The notes under the pieces were generated by a model. The model was not told where the DNA came from, did not search any database, and worked only from the letters and a program-made list of their open reading frames with translations. Shown here piece by piece: positions 1 through 8,510 of a DNA stretch of 42,746 bases. Location: assembly GCA_011390755.1 (NCBI GenBank), contig JAABRU010000045.1, positions 1-42,746 of the forward strand, written 5' to 3'. Position numbers and translations under genes: made by a program. The DNA comes from Desulfobacteraceae bacterium. GTDB taxonomy: Bacteria > Desulfobacterota > Desulfobacteria > Desulfobacterales > Desulfococcaceae. Position 1 is the first letter of the stretch. Each line of letters opens with the position of its first letter.

Positions 1-342
1 GTTGTGCGAAAAGGCGACAATGTGTGGAATATCCATTTTTCTTTTCTGAGAGAGTATTTTGAAAATAAAGATATCCGCATTTCTGCAGCGGCAGACGAGC
101 CGATCCGGCCGGGGCTCAGCTCCGGAGTGGGACGTATCCTGAAATTTTCTGAAAACATGGTGTATATATACAATCTGCGGGAAAAAAAACTGGAACCGGA
201 TCTGAATACCATCCATCCCCTGAGCAAGATTGTTGTCTTTAATATGGGGCAGGCATTTGAGCTGCTCCGTCAGGTTGACTACAGCAATATTCACCGAATC
301 CGTTTTGACGGGGAAAACCTGTGGATTCCCGCCGCTGAATAA
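1..342 (+). CDS. C-terminal part of a LysM-like domain protein (5' end outside window)
   Basis: The reading frame is open from base 1 to the TAA at 340-342. It therefore probably continues upstream, although a GTG at 4 could be read as a start. The first visible residues (VRKGDNVWNIHFSFLREYF) resemble the opening of a LysM peptidoglycan-binding repeat, with the usual V-x-x-GD-x-x-W-x-I pattern. The rest (about 90 residues) is soluble, with no membrane segment and no other motif I recognise. It ends 230 bases before yajC, with a hairpin and a promoter between, so it is probably the last gene of an upstream unit. The LysM call rests on one short motif and is tentative; the full protein cannot be judged from this fragment. 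Confidence 0.5.
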   Translation, partial: VVRKGDNVWNIHFSFLREYFENKDIRISAAADEPIRPGLSSGVGRILKFSENMVYIYNLREKKLEPDLNTIHPLSKIVVFNMGQAFELLRQVDYSNIHRIRFDGENLWIPAAE

Positions 343-380
343 ATTCCGCATCAGGATATAAAATCCGGGATGGAAAATCC

Positions 381-420
381 GGGACAAAAGAGCATACGGA
401 TCCCCGGTATGTCCCGCTTT
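381..420 (+). terminator. possible weak intrinsic terminator
   Basis: CATAC (393-397) pairs with GTATG (407-411), and GGGA (381-384) with TCCC (412-415). GCTTTTCCC follows. The stem is modest and the T run short, but the position just after the first gene and before the yajC promoter fits. Confidence 0.35.
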
Positions 421-479
421 TCCCTTCCGGATTTTATCATTTTGCAAAGTTGTCTTTCCCTGCCGCAAAAAGAAAATAT

Positions 480-508
480 TTGACGAATGCACAGATATTC
501 AGTATAGG
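480..508 (+). promoter_or_regulatory. candidate sigma-70 promoter for yajC-secD-secF
   Basis: TTGACG at 480-485 is followed after exactly 17 bases by TATAGG at 503-508. A transcript would start near 515, leaving a 60-base leader before yajC with its Shine-Dalgarno sequence at 563-568. Inferred from consensus match and position only. Confidence 0.5.
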
Positions 509-574
509 AACGCGTTTTGTGCCGCAGTTTGAGAAAAACAGGATGTTTGAATAATATACATAAGGAGGTTTACA

Positions 575-943
575 TTGTTGGGTATTGCTTATGCTATGGG
601 CGCTCCGGGCGGAGCGGGTGGAGCCGGCGGAGCCGGTGGTGCGGCATCTCTGGTGCCGCTGATTCTGATGTTTGTGATTTTTTATTTTCTGCTTATCCGT
701 CCCCAGCAGAAAAAACAGAAAGCACACCAGGAAATGATACGGAATCTCAAAAGAGGAGACCGGATTATGACCAACGGCGGCCTGCTGGGTCAGATTGTCG
801 CACTGGATGAGGAAAGCATTTCCCTGGAAATTGCCGACAAAGTGCGGGTAAAGCTCGGCCGCGGTTATGTGGCCGCCCTGATGAATCCCAAACCTGCCCA
901 GGATCAGGGGGATAAAAAAGACAAACTGAAATCCAAACAGTAA
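575..943 (+). CDS. yajC: Sec translocase accessory subunit YajC
   Basis: YajC is a small single-span inner-membrane protein that associates with SecD and SecF and assists the SecYEG channel. The 122-residue product starts with a glycine/alanine-rich stretch (residues about 8-24). One hydrophobic helix follows (about 27-45), then the family motif IRPQQKKQK and a cytosolic domain with GDRIMTNGGLLGQI, all typical of YajC. The TTG at 575 is chosen because AGGAGG at 563-568 lies six bases upstream; the in-frame ATG at 596 has no such site. secD and secF follow directly, the standard order in many proteobacteria. The Gly/Ala run at the N-terminus is longer than in E. coli YajC and low in complexity. 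Confidence 0.95.
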   Translation: MLGIAYAMGAPGGAGGAGGAGGAASLVPLILMFVIFYFLLIRPQQKKQKAHQEMIRNLKRGDRIMTNGGLLGQIVALDEESISLEIADKVRVKLGRGYVAALMNPKPAQDQGDKKDKLKSKQ

Positions 944-960
944 ACAGCGGAACTTAATCA

Positions 961-1007
961 GTTGTCAGTGAAGTCTTATCTCAGATTCGGCTCCCCCTGC
1001 TGACAAC
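961..1007. other. 8-bp perfect hairpin between yajC and secD
   Basis: GTTGTCAG at 961-968 and CTGACAAC at 1000-1007 are perfect complements across a 31-base loop. No T run follows, so it is not a standard terminator. It sits in the 98-base yajC-secD gap and could be an RNA-processing or attenuation structure. Confidence 0.35.
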
Positions 1008-1041
1008 CGTTTACGGATAACCGAAAGAAAGGGATATATCA

Positions 1042-2616
1042 TTGAATAATTTTTCATTGAGACTGGGTATAGTGACCGCCGTAATTATTGCCGCGGTCAT
1101 CTATATTCTTCCCACGCTTGCGCCGGGTATGTGGCCCCATAAAAAAATCAACCTGGGACTTGACCTGCAGGGAGGAATGCATCTGGTTCTGGAAGTGGAT
1201 GCGGAAAAGGCCGTGGAAAGTACCACAGAACGGATCAGCGAGGAACTCCGGGACCTGCTGCGGAAAGATCGTATCCGTTATTCGGAGCTGGAAAGAAAGG
1301 ACGGCAACCGCATATCTGTAAAAGTTCCTTCGGAAAAAGCCGGAGATGTGGATAAAATTCTGGATGAGGAATTTCAGAATCTGCGGATTCTCTCCCGCAC
1401 CGACAGCGGAGGTGTGCTGAGTCTGATGGCGGATCTGCCGGAAGAGGAAAGGGAGAACATCAAAAAAATGGCGGCGGCCCAGGCCCTGGAAACCATCCGG
1501 AACCGCATTGACCAGTTCGGTGTCAGCGAACCGGATATCCGTACCCAGGGAGAAAACCGGATTCTGATTCAGCTGCCGGGTATCAAAGACACCCGGCGGG
1601 CCAAAGAACTCATCGGCAGAACCGCGCTGCTGGAATTCAAACTGCTGGATGAGGATGCGGATCCGACCCGTGCGGCAGAAAAAGGGGTGCCGCCGGGGGA
1701 TGAGCTGCTGTACCAGGTGCGCACGGATCCGGATACCAACCGGGAAGTCAGAATCCCTTTTCTGGTGAAAAAACGCACGGTGCTCACCGGGGCATACCTG
1801 ACCGAAGCGCGGGTGGCGTTTGATAATCAGTATAATGAGCCCTATGTTTCCATCCGCTTTAACAAAAAAGGGGCCCGTCTGTTTGAAAAGATTACCGAAG
1901 AAAATGTAAAAAAACGCCTTGCCATTGTGCTGGATAAAAAAGTCTATTCCGCACCGGTGATTCAGGAAAAAATCGGCGGGGGCCAGGCCCAGATTACCGG
2001 CAGATTTACAGCCGATGAAGCCAAGGACCTGGCCATTATTCTGCGGGCAGGTGCGCTGCCCGCACCGGTTACAGTACTGGAGGAACGGACTGTCGGTCCC
2101 TCCCTGGGCGCGGATTCCATCCGCAAGGGAATTTTTTCCATGCTCGTGGGCGGTGTGCTGGTGGTGATTTTTATGGGAATCTATTACAGCACGGCCGGTA
2201 TTATCGCCGATATTGCACTGATTCTGAATATTCTGTTCATTGCCGCCGGACTGGCGGCTTTTCAGGCCACCCTTACCCTGCCGGGTATTGCGGGCATTAT
2301 TCTGACCATCGGTATGGCCGTGGATGCCAATGTGCTTGTCTTTGAACGGATCCGGGAAGAGATGGGGGTGGGGAAATCCATGTATGCGGCAGTAAAAGCC
2401 GGATATGACCGGGCCGCCCTCACCATTCTGGATGCCAATGTCACCACCCTGATTGCGGCACTGGTTCTTTTCCAGTTCGGCACCGGGCCGGTCAAGGGCT
2501 TTGCCGTGACCCTGAGCCTGGGGGTGATTGCCAGTGTATTTACTGCCCTTTTTGTCAGTCGGATTATTTTCGATCATTTACTGCTCAACATGCGGATAAA
2601 AAAGCTGAGTATTTAG
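1042..2616 (+). CDS. secD: protein translocase subunit SecD
   Basis: SecD, with SecF, uses the proton gradient to pull secreted proteins through SecYEG from the periplasmic side. The 524-residue protein has TM1 (about 7-25) followed by the conserved LGLDLQGGMHLVLE (D41-G45). A large periplasmic P1 region contains the RTALLEFKLLDE segment. Five C-terminal membrane segments follow from about residue 360, including the AVDANVLVFERIREE signature with D428. Length is within the usual range. The TTG start at 1042 follows a purine-rich GAAAGGGA at about 1025-1032. secF begins 20 bases downstream, so the two are surely cotranscribed. Nothing essential is missing. Confidence 0.97.
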   Translation: MNNFSLRLGIVTAVIIAAVIYILPTLAPGMWPHKKINLGLDLQGGMHLVLEVDAEKAVESTTERISEELRDLLRKDRIRYSELERKDGNRISVKVPSEKAGDVDKILDEEFQNLRILSRTDSGGVLSLMADLPEEERENIKKMAAAQALETIRNRIDQFGVSEPDIRTQGENRILIQLPGIKDTRRAKELIGRTALLEFKLLDEDADPTRAAEKGVPPGDELLYQVRTDPDTNREVRIPFLVKKRTVLTGAYLTEARVAFDNQYNEPYVSIRFNKKGARLFEKITEENVKKRLAIVLDKKVYSAPVIQEKIGGGQAQITGRFTADEAKDLAIILRAGALPAPVTVLEERTVGPSLGADSIRKGIFSMLVGGVLVVIFMGIYYSTAGIIADIALILNILFIAAGLAAFQATLTLPGIAGIILTIGMAVDANVLVFERIREEMGVGKSMYAAVKAGYDRAALTILDANVTTLIAALVLFQFGTGPVKGFAVTLSLGVIASVFTALFVSRIIFDHLLLNMRIKKLSI

Positions 2617-2635
2617 GGGAAAGGAACTGAATTTT

Positions 2636-3877
2636 ATGCAGTTTATCAAACCGGATATCAATATTGACATTATCGGTAAGCGCAAAATTGCCTTTGTATT
2701 TTCCGCCCTCCTGATACTCATCAGCATTGCCTCGCTTCTTTTCCACGGAGGGCCGAAATACGGCATTGATTTTGCGGGCGGGACCGTCATACAGCTTAAA
2801 TTTGCCGAGGCGGTCGCCATTGATGACATCAAAAAGGGACTGGCAGGACTGAAAATCACCAATCCCTCGGTGCAGTCCTTCGGCGAAAAACAGGATCATG
2901 AATATCTGGTACGCACAGATATGTCTGAAAACACAGGGGAGGGATTTACAGAAAAACTGAAGGAAAATCTGAGAGAGTCCACAGGGATCCCCCCTTATTA
3001 CAAAATTACCGATGATGTGCTGAAAGAAATGAAAGAAGGCGGAATCCCGGAGAATATCATCGGCAGAATTTCGGGGCTGGCAGGGGAAAAAGATATTCCC
3101 GCAGAGGAATTCGGAAAGGGCCTGGCCGCACAGTTGGAAGCGGATGATCTGAGCCGGCATCAGACTGCCATTGAAAAATACGCCCGGAATGATGTGGACA
3201 TCCGCAGAATTGAAATGGTGGGCCCCCAGGTGGGGAAAGACCTGCGGGAAAAGGCACTGTTTGCCATGTTTTACGCCCTGCTGTTTATCACCATCTATAT
3301 TTCCGGCCGTTTTGAGCTGAAATGGCTGGTGAGCGGAATTGTGGCCGCGGCCCTGATTGCTGCGGTATATCTTTTTTCCAGAATCCATGTGAGCATTCCC
3401 TTTCTGATTTTCACGGCCCTGATTTTCAGTCTGGTGCTGTTCTGGTTTCTGGAACTCAAATACGCAATGGGAGCCATTGTTGCCCTGATCCATGATGTCA
3501 CCATAACCGTAGGGGTCTTTTCCCTTTTCGGAAAAGAATTTTCCCTGCCCATTATCGCAGCCCTGCTGACGATTATCGGTTATTCCCTCAATGATACCAT
3601 TATTGTATTTGACCGGATACGGGAGAATATGAAAAAATTCTCCAGGGATTCCCTGGAGATCATCATCAACCGGAGCATTAACGAAACCCTGAGCCGCACC
3701 ATTCTGACATCTTCCACCACACTGGTGGTGGTCATCGCACTTTTTGTGCTGGGCGGCGGCATTATCCATGATTTTGCCTTTGCCCTGATTGTGGGTGTGG
3801 CCATCGGAACCTATTCCTCCATCTATGTGGCCAGCCCCATTCTGCTGGCATGGCAGGCATTCGGGCAGAAACGCTGA
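2636..3877 (+). CDS. secF: protein translocase subunit SecF with extra membrane segments
   Basis: SecF is the partner of SecD. Visible landmarks are TM1 (about 18-36), YGIDFAGGT (42-50), RIEMVGPQVG (191-200), GYSLNDTIIVFDRIRE (315-330) and a C-terminal SSIYVASPILLAWQ. At 413 residues it is about 90 longer than E. coli SecF (323). The excess lies in two places. One is an extended periplasmic region (about 105-187). The other is a hydrophobic insert (about 231-274) between TM2 (ending RFELKW) and the helix starting AMGAIVALIHD; it could form two further helices, keeping the topology but giving eight spans. The flanks ELKWLVSGIVA and ELKYAMGAIVA resemble each other, as if a piece were duplicated. 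ATG 2636 has GGGGAAAGGA upstream. Confidence 0.95.
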   Translation: MQFIKPDINIDIIGKRKIAFVFSALLILISIASLLFHGGPKYGIDFAGGTVIQLKFAEAVAIDDIKKGLAGLKITNPSVQSFGEKQDHEYLVRTDMSENTGEGFTEKLKENLRESTGIPPYYKITDDVLKEMKEGGIPENIIGRISGLAGEKDIPAEEFGKGLAAQLEADDLSRHQTAIEKYARNDVDIRRIEMVGPQVGKDLREKALFAMFYALLFITIYISGRFELKWLVSGIVAAALIAAVYLFSRIHVSIPFLIFTALIFSLVLFWFLELKYAMGAIVALIHDVTITVGVFSLFGKEFSLPIIAALLTIIGYSLNDTIIVFDRIRENMKKFSRDSLEIIINRSINETLSRTILTSSTTLVVVIALFVLGGGIIHDFAFALIVGVAIGTYSSIYVASPILLAWQAFGQKR

Positions 3878-3893
3878 AAAGGAAGGTATCCGG

Positions 3894-5036
3894 GTGTATA
3901 ATGAAGAGAAAGATGCCCTGCTGCCCTGGTTTGTGCTGCGCAGTGTTCCGGGGATCGGGAATCATCTTTTCAAACGTCTTACCGACCGTTTTGACACCCC
4001 CGAAGCCGTCCTGAATGCCGGGGAAGAAGAATTGTGCCGGACTGAAGGCATTTCGGCCCGGCTGGCCGCGGCCATACACCGCCGGGAAATCTCCGATGCG
4101 GTGCGCAGGGAGCTGGAAAAGATCCGCCGCAAAAATTTGCGGATTGTCACCATGAAAGACCCGGATTATCCGGGTCTTCTGCTTCAGATTCCCGATCCGC
4201 CGCCTTTTCTGTATGTGTACGGAAATACCGGTTCCTGCAGCAGAAATATTGCCGTGGTCGGCTCCCGGAATCCCACCGCTTACGGCACAATGGTTACCCG
4301 GAAACTGTGCCGGGAACTGGCTGACATGGAACTGACGGTTGTCAGCGGCATGGCGCGGGGAATTGATACCGCGGCCCATCAGGGGACACTGGCAGCCGGG
4401 GGAAAAACCACCGCAGTGCTGGGTAGCGGTTTCGATCGGATTTATCCGGCAGAAAATACAGAACTTTTCCACCGTATTGCAGACAGGGGGGCTGTGATTA
4501 CGGAGTTTCCCCTGAATGCCGGGCCGGACCCCCATCATTTTCCCATCCGGAACCGGATTATCAGCGGCATATCTTTGGGGGTTGTGGTGGTGGAGGCTTC
4601 GGGGAAAAGCGGTTCGCTGATAACGGCCCGTCTGGCGGCCGAGCAGGACAGGGAGGTTTTTGCCGTACCCGGCAGCATCAGTTCCTTCCGGAGTACGGGC
4701 CCCCACGGACTGATAAAACAGGGGGCCAAACTGGTGGAAAATGCAGGGGATATTGTGGAGGAACTGCCGCAGCTGCTCCGCTTTCATATGAGCAGGGAGC
4801 ATATCCGGCAGGAAGATATACTGGAAAAATTTCCGGCCCTGACAGCGGAAGAAGAAAAGCTGTATAAGGCACTGGGGCCTTATCCGCTGCATATAGATGA
4901 GCTGGTGCGCAGACTGGCACTGGAGCCGGGCCGGGTATCGGCCCTGCTGCTGCAGCTGGAACTCAAAGGTGTGGTGTCCCAGTCGCCCGGCAAAATGTTT
5001 GCACTGGATGTGGAACAGGTATTCGGAAAAAAGTGA
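3894..5036 (+). CDS. dprA: DNA-processing protein DprA
   Basis: DprA binds incoming single-stranded DNA during natural transformation and loads RecA on it; it is also kept in many bacteria with no known competence. The GTG at 3894 (product VYNEEKDALLPWF...) is preferred because GGAAGG at 3881-3886 precedes it by about eight bases. An in-frame GTG at 3789 would lie inside secF. The protein, about 380 residues, has a helix-hairpin-helix-like start (LRSVPGIGN). A Rossmann fold follows with GSRNPTAYG (123-131), SGMARGIDTAAHQG, VLGSGFDRIYPAEN and FPIRNRIISG, and then a C-terminal winged-helix domain (KALGPYPLHIDELVR). It lies 16 bases after secF and 13 before topA, so it is probably in the same operon. 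dprA-topA adjacency is common. Confidence 0.95.
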   Translation: MYNEEKDALLPWFVLRSVPGIGNHLFKRLTDRFDTPEAVLNAGEEELCRTEGISARLAAAIHRREISDAVRRELEKIRRKNLRIVTMKDPDYPGLLLQIPDPPPFLYVYGNTGSCSRNIAVVGSRNPTAYGTMVTRKLCRELADMELTVVSGMARGIDTAAHQGTLAAGGKTTAVLGSGFDRIYPAENTELFHRIADRGAVITEFPLNAGPDPHHFPIRNRIISGISLGVVVVEASGKSGSLITARLAAEQDREVFAVPGSISSFRSTGPHGLIKQGAKLVENAGDIVEELPQLLRFHMSREHIRQEDILEKFPALTAEEEKLYKALGPYPLHIDELVRRLALEPGRVSALLLQLELKGVVSQSPGKMFALDVEQVFGKK

Positions 5037-5049
5037 ATGAGGATTTCTT

Positions 5050-7314
5050 GTGAGTAAACCGCTTGTTGTTGTGGAATCGCCGACTAAAGTCAAAACCGTA
5101 AAAAAATATCTGGGAAAAGAATATAATGTGGCCGCCACGGTGGGGCATATCAAAGATCTGCCTTCCAAAGAACTGGGCATTGACATTGAAAAGGATTTTA
5201 AACCCAAATACCGAAATATTCCCGGAAAACAGAAAGTCATATCCGAACTGAAAAAAATGGCCGGGGATGCCGAGGATATTTATCTGGCACCCGACCCTGA
5301 CCGGGAAGGGGAGGCCATTGCCTGGCACACCTCCGAAGTGCTGAAAAAAAAGGGCAGACGTTTTCACCGGGTTCTTTTTCATGAACTCACCAAAAACGGC
5401 ATTCTGGCCGCCATGTCAAATCCCCTTACCCTCAATCAGCATAAGTACGAAGCCCAGAAAGCCCGCCGGATTCTGGATCGTCTGGTGGGATACCGGATTT
5501 CCCCCCTGCTGTGGAAAAAGGTAAAAAACGGGCTGAGCGCGGGCCGGGTGCAGTCTGTGGCCGTGCGGATCATCTGCGAGCGGGAAAGGGACATACGGGC
5601 ATTTGAGGCAGAAGAATACTGGACAATTACGGCCCACCTCCGTCCGGAGAATTCGGCGGATATTTTCACGGCAGTTCTCAGGCGGAAAAAGGGCAGAAAA
5701 ATCAGAATCAGTGACGGAAAAACAGCCGCTGCGCTCCTGGCGGAAATGTCCGGTCATGATCCGCTGGTGGAAAAAGTTGTCAAAAAAACCACAAAACGCA
5801 ATCCCCTGCCCCCTTTTACCACCAGCAAACTGCAGCAGGAGGCCATCCGGAAACTCCGCTTTTCTGCCAAAAAAACCATGGTCGTGGCCCAGCAGCTTTA
5901 TGAAGGTGTGGAACTGGAATCCGGTGAACCCACCGGTCTGATTACCTATATGCGTACCGATTCCACCCGCATTTCCCAGGAAGCCGCGGAAGAGGCCCTG
6001 CAGCTGATTGCCCGGGACTTTGGAAAAGAATATGCAATTGAAAAACCCCGTTTTTTTAAAAACAGAAAAAAAGTGCAGGATGCCCATGAGGCCATCCGGC
6101 CCACTTCCGCAGCACACAGGCCCGAAAGCCTTGCCGCCTATCTGACGGCGGATCAGCTCCGTCTTTACGGGCTGATCTGGAAACGCTTTGTGGCCTCCCA
6201 GATGCAGCAGGCCCTTATTGACAATAATTCCGTCATCATCCGCATCGGTTCCTGTGAATTCGGTGCCAGCGGTTCCACTGTGCGATTCCCCGGATTTATG
6301 GCCCTGTATCTTTCGGCAGATGAGGATGAGAAAGAGAAAAAAATGCTGCCGGAACTTTCCGGCGGGCAGGTTCTCGGTCTGAAAGAGATGGAACCCATAC
6401 AGCATTTTACCCAGCCGCCCCCGCGCTTTTCAGAAGCATCTCTGGTCAAAGAGCTGGAAGAAAACGGCATCGGCCGTCCCAGTACCTATGCAAGCATTCT
6501 TTCCACCATCCGGGACAAAGGTTATGTGGAAATGCAGAAAGGGTATTTCCGCCCCAGTGAACTGGGTTTTATTGTCAATGATCTCATTGTGCAGAGCTTT
6601 CCGGATATCTTCAATGTCACCTTCACGGCCAGCATGGAAGATGAACTGGATAAGGTGGAATCTGCGGAAATGGAAGCCGGGGATATTCTGAACCGTTTTT
6701 ATCCGCCTTTTGAAGATAAACTGGAAAAAGCCCTGGAAGAAATGCTCAGCATCAAAGGGGTCGGCCTGCCCACGGGGATGGACTGTCCCCGCTGCGGTAA
6801 AGAACTGCGGATCAAAGTGGGAAGAAACGGCCATTTTCTGGCATGCAGCGGATATCCGGACTGTGATTTCAGCCGGGATTACACACGGGATGAAAAGGGA
6901 CATGTTCAGATTGTCGAGCCGGAAACAGATGAGGCGGTTGATAAAACATGCGAAATCTGCGGCAAACCCATGGTCATGAAACGGGGACGGTACGGCACTT
7001 TTCTGGCCTGCAGCGGATATCCGGACTGCAAAAATACCAAGTCCGCCAATATTGCCGACGGGGGACAGTCCACCGGTGTTGCCTGCCCGGAAAAGGGATG
7101 CAGCGGAGAACTCCGTGAAAGAAAATCCAAACGGGGAAAGGTGTTTTACGGCTGCAGCTGTTTTCCCGAATGCAAATTCGCCATATGGGACAAACCCGTA
7201 AATCAGCCCTGCCCCCGCTGCCAGGCACCTTTTCTGGTGGAAAAAAGCACAAAGAAAGAAGGTACTTTTCTGGCATGCAGGCATAAGGAATGCGGATATA
7301 GGGAACAGATATAA
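5050..7314 (+). CDS. topA: DNA topoisomerase I (type IA)
   Basis: It relaxes negatively supercoiled DNA by transient single-strand cleavage through a tyrosine. The 754-residue protein opens with the Toprim domain ([31 protein letters not shown] with the acidic Mg-binding residues). The active-site tyrosine is Y300 in [12 protein letters not shown]. The gate domains follow ([20 protein letters not shown]). The C-terminus carries four cysteine clusters: CPRCGK...CSGYPDC, CEICGK...[15 protein letters not shown]...CSCFPEC and CPRCQA...CRHKEC, presumably zinc ribbons that bind single-stranded DNA. The GTG start at 5050 follows AATGAGG at 5036-5042. The stop codon lies in the loop of the terminator that ends the unit. 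Confidence 0.97.
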   Translation: MSKPLVVVESPTKVKTVKKYLGKEYNVAATVGHIKDLPSKELGIDIEKDFKPKYRNIPGKQKVISELKKMAGDAEDIYLAPDPDREGEAIAWHTSEVLKKKGRRFHRVLFHELTKNGILAAMSNPLTLNQHKYEAQKARRILDRLVGYRISPLLWKKVKNGLSAGRVQSVAVRIICERERDIRAFEAEEYWTITAHLRPENSADIFTAVLRRKKGRKIRISDGKTAAALLAEMSGHDPLVEKVVKKTTKRNPLPPFTTSKLQQEAIRKLRFSAKKTMVVAQQLYEGVELESGEPTGLITYMRTDSTRISQEAAEEALQLIARDFGKEYAIEKPRFFKNRKKVQDAHEAIRPTSAAHRPESLAAYLTADQLRLYGLIWKRFVASQMQQALIDNNSVIIRIGSCEFGASGSTVRFPGFMALYLSADEDEKEKKMLPELSGGQVLGLKEMEPIQHFTQPPPRFSEASLVKELEENGIGRPSTYASILSTIRDKGYVEMQKGYFRPSELGFIVNDLIVQSFPDIFNVTFTASMEDELDKVESAEMEAGDILNRFYPPFEDKLEKALEEMLSIKGVGLPTGMDCPRCGKELRIKVGRNGHFLACSGYPDCDFSRDYTRDEKGHVQIVEPETDEAVDKTCEICGKPMVMKRGRYGTFLACSGYPDCKNTKSANIADGGQSTGVACPEKGCSGELRERKSKRGKVFYGCSCFPECKFAIWDKPVNQPCPRCQAPFLVEKSTKKEGTFLACRHKECGYREQI

Positions 7315-7329
7315 ATTATCTGTTTTTTC
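7303..7329 (+). terminator. intrinsic terminator overlapping the topA stop codon
   Basis: AACAGATA (7304-7311) pairs with TATCTGTT (7317-7324) across a five-base loop TAAAT that contains the topA stop codon (7312-7314). A T run follows to 7328. It separates the Sec/dprA/topA unit from rplM-rpsI. Confidence 0.75.
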
Positions 7330-7331
7330 TA

Positions 7332-7361
7332 TTGACATTTTATCCGATTATCTTTTATATA
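7332..7361 (+). promoter_or_regulatory. sigma-70 promoter for rplM-rpsI
   Basis: A perfect -35 box TTGACA at 7332-7337 is followed by TATATA at 7356-7361 (18-base spacer; TTATAT one base earlier gives 17). The expected transcript start near 7368 leaves a short leader before the RBS CAGGAG (7381-7386). Its position three bases after the topA terminator supports the call. Confidence 0.75.
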
Positions 7362-7394
7362 TACAGGATTTCATTAACGACAGGAGTAATAGCA

Positions 7395-7829
7395 GTGAAA
7401 AAATATACATACAGTGCAAAAGAATCAGACAATGAAGGCAGATGGTGGCTTGTGGATGCAGAGGGAATGGTACTTGGCAGACTGGCCAGTGCCATCGCAT
7501 CCCGCATCAGGGGAAAACATAATCCTCTGTTTACTCCCCACACAGATACCGGTGACAGTGTTATCGTAATCAATGCGGAAAAAGTGGTTCTCACCGGCCG
7601 GAAAATGGAACAGAAAAAATATTACCGGCACAGCGGATATGTCGGAGGGCTGAAAACCACAAGCGCCAGAGAGATGATGGAAAAAAAACCGGAAAATCTG
7701 ATCCGCTTTGCGGTGAAGGGGATGCTGCCCAAGAACCGGCTCGGCAGAAAACTTTTCAAAAAACTCAGGGTGTACGCGGGCAAGCAGCATCCCCATACCG
7801 CGCAGCAGCCCGAAGTTCTGGATTTATAG
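7395..7829 (+). CDS. rplM: 50S ribosomal protein L13
   Basis: L13 binds 23S rRNA early in large-subunit assembly. The 144-residue product shows the family signatures [37 protein letters not shown] and [14 protein letters not shown], at the normal length. I chose GTG 7395 because CAGGAG at 7381-7386 is eight bases upstream. The in-frame TTG at 7332 lies on the -35 box of the promoter and would add 21 residues not found in the family. rpsI follows 36 bases downstream, the usual L13-S9 operon. Confidence 0.97.
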   Translation: MKKYTYSAKESDNEGRWWLVDAEGMVLGRLASAIASRIRGKHNPLFTPHTDTGDSVIVINAEKVVLTGRKMEQKKYYRHSGYVGGLKTTSAREMMEKKPENLIRFAVKGMLPKNRLGRKLFKKLRVYAGKQHPHTAQQPEVLDL

Positions 7830-7865
7830 AAAGTTTGGGACCACAATCATTTTTGAGGGAATTTC

Positions 7866-8261
7866 ATGGAAAAAAAAGAACAATACTACGCAACAGGCAG
7901 ACGGAAAAATGCCATCGCCAGAACCTGGCTGACCCCCGGGAGCGGGAATATTCTTGTGAACAACCGCTCAATAGAAGACTATTTTCCCATTGAATCGGCC
8001 CAGCTGGTGCTGAAACAGCCCCTGACCCTTACCAATACCCTCGATTCCTTTGATATTCGGGCGACTGTAAAGGGAGGCGGCATTATCGGGCAGGTCGGTG
8101 CATTGCGGCACGGCATTACCCGTGCACTGATTCAGGCGGATCCGGATCTGCGTCCGGCACTGAAAAAAGCCGGTTTTGTCAAACGGGATCCCAGAACCAA
8201 AGAAAGAAAAAAATACGGGCAGAAGGGTGCCAGGGCAAGATTCCAGTTCTCCAAACGCTAA
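7866..8261 (+). CDS. rpsI: 30S ribosomal protein S9
   Basis: S9 sits in the head of the 30S subunit and its C-terminal tail reaches the P-site tRNA. The 131-residue protein has the typical [16 protein letters not shown] start, the [19 protein letters not shown] core and the basic tail ending QFSKR, whose last arginine contacts the tRNA anticodon loop. ATG 7866 has GAGGGA at 7855-7860. It is the second gene of the rplM-rpsI operon and is followed by a strong terminator. Confidence 0.98.
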   Translation: MEKKEQYYATGRRKNAIARTWLTPGSGNILVNNRSIEDYFPIESAQLVLKQPLTLTNTLDSFDIRATVKGGGIIGQVGALRHGITRALIQADPDLRPALKKAGFVKRDPRTKERKKYGQKGARARFQFSKR

Positions 8262-8280
8262 AATCCGTATTTACCGTATG

Positions 8281-8320
8281 TGCAAAAGGGACAGTTTTTT
8301 ACTGTCCCTTTTTTCATGCA
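8281..8320 (+). terminator. strong intrinsic terminator after rpsI
   Basis: AAGGGACAGT (8286-8295) and ACTGTCCCTT (8301-8310) form a perfect 10-bp stem around a five-T loop, followed by TTTT. Outer TGCA (8281-8284 and 8317-8320) can extend the pairing. The structure is roughly symmetrical and may also act on the opposite strand. Confidence 0.9.
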
Positions 8321-8364
8321 CGGGCTTGTGATCGCCGGTCAGGGCCGTTTACAGGGGCAGTTTT

Positions 8365-8463
8365 GATGAATCGGCAAAAAGTCCGAATTTTGAAAAACGC
8401 TATCAATAAAATCAGAGCGTTAATACATATCAAAACCTGATTTTCGGACTTTTTACGAGACCA
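8365..8463 (-). repeat. MITE-like palindromic repeat, family A, copy 1
   Basis: AAAAAGTCCGAATTTTG and its counterpart ending CGGACTTTTTACGAGACC form inverted ends around an AT-rich centre. The whole 99 bases match 15783-15880 in the opposite orientation with only scattered substitutions, so it is a dispersed element and not part of a gene. A short open frame runs through both copies; I regard it as a by-product. Confidence 0.8.
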
Positions 8464-8510
8464 TCCGTTTTCCTTTGACTGGGGGGCCGGGTTTTCGCGG
8501 AAATTTCGTA

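Noticed and set aside
1054..2577. Long open frame (507 codons) on the minus strand opposite secD; similar long ones at 2585-3769, 3762-5240 and 19852-21708
   Set aside because: They mirror well-recognised genes on the other strand, have low-complexity composition (rich in H, Q, G, F) and no known domain. They arise from codon bias of the real genes.
7332..7394. Upstream TTG start for rplM
   Set aside because: It coincides with the -35 promoter box and would give an N-terminal extension absent from L13; GTG 7395 has a good ribosome site.
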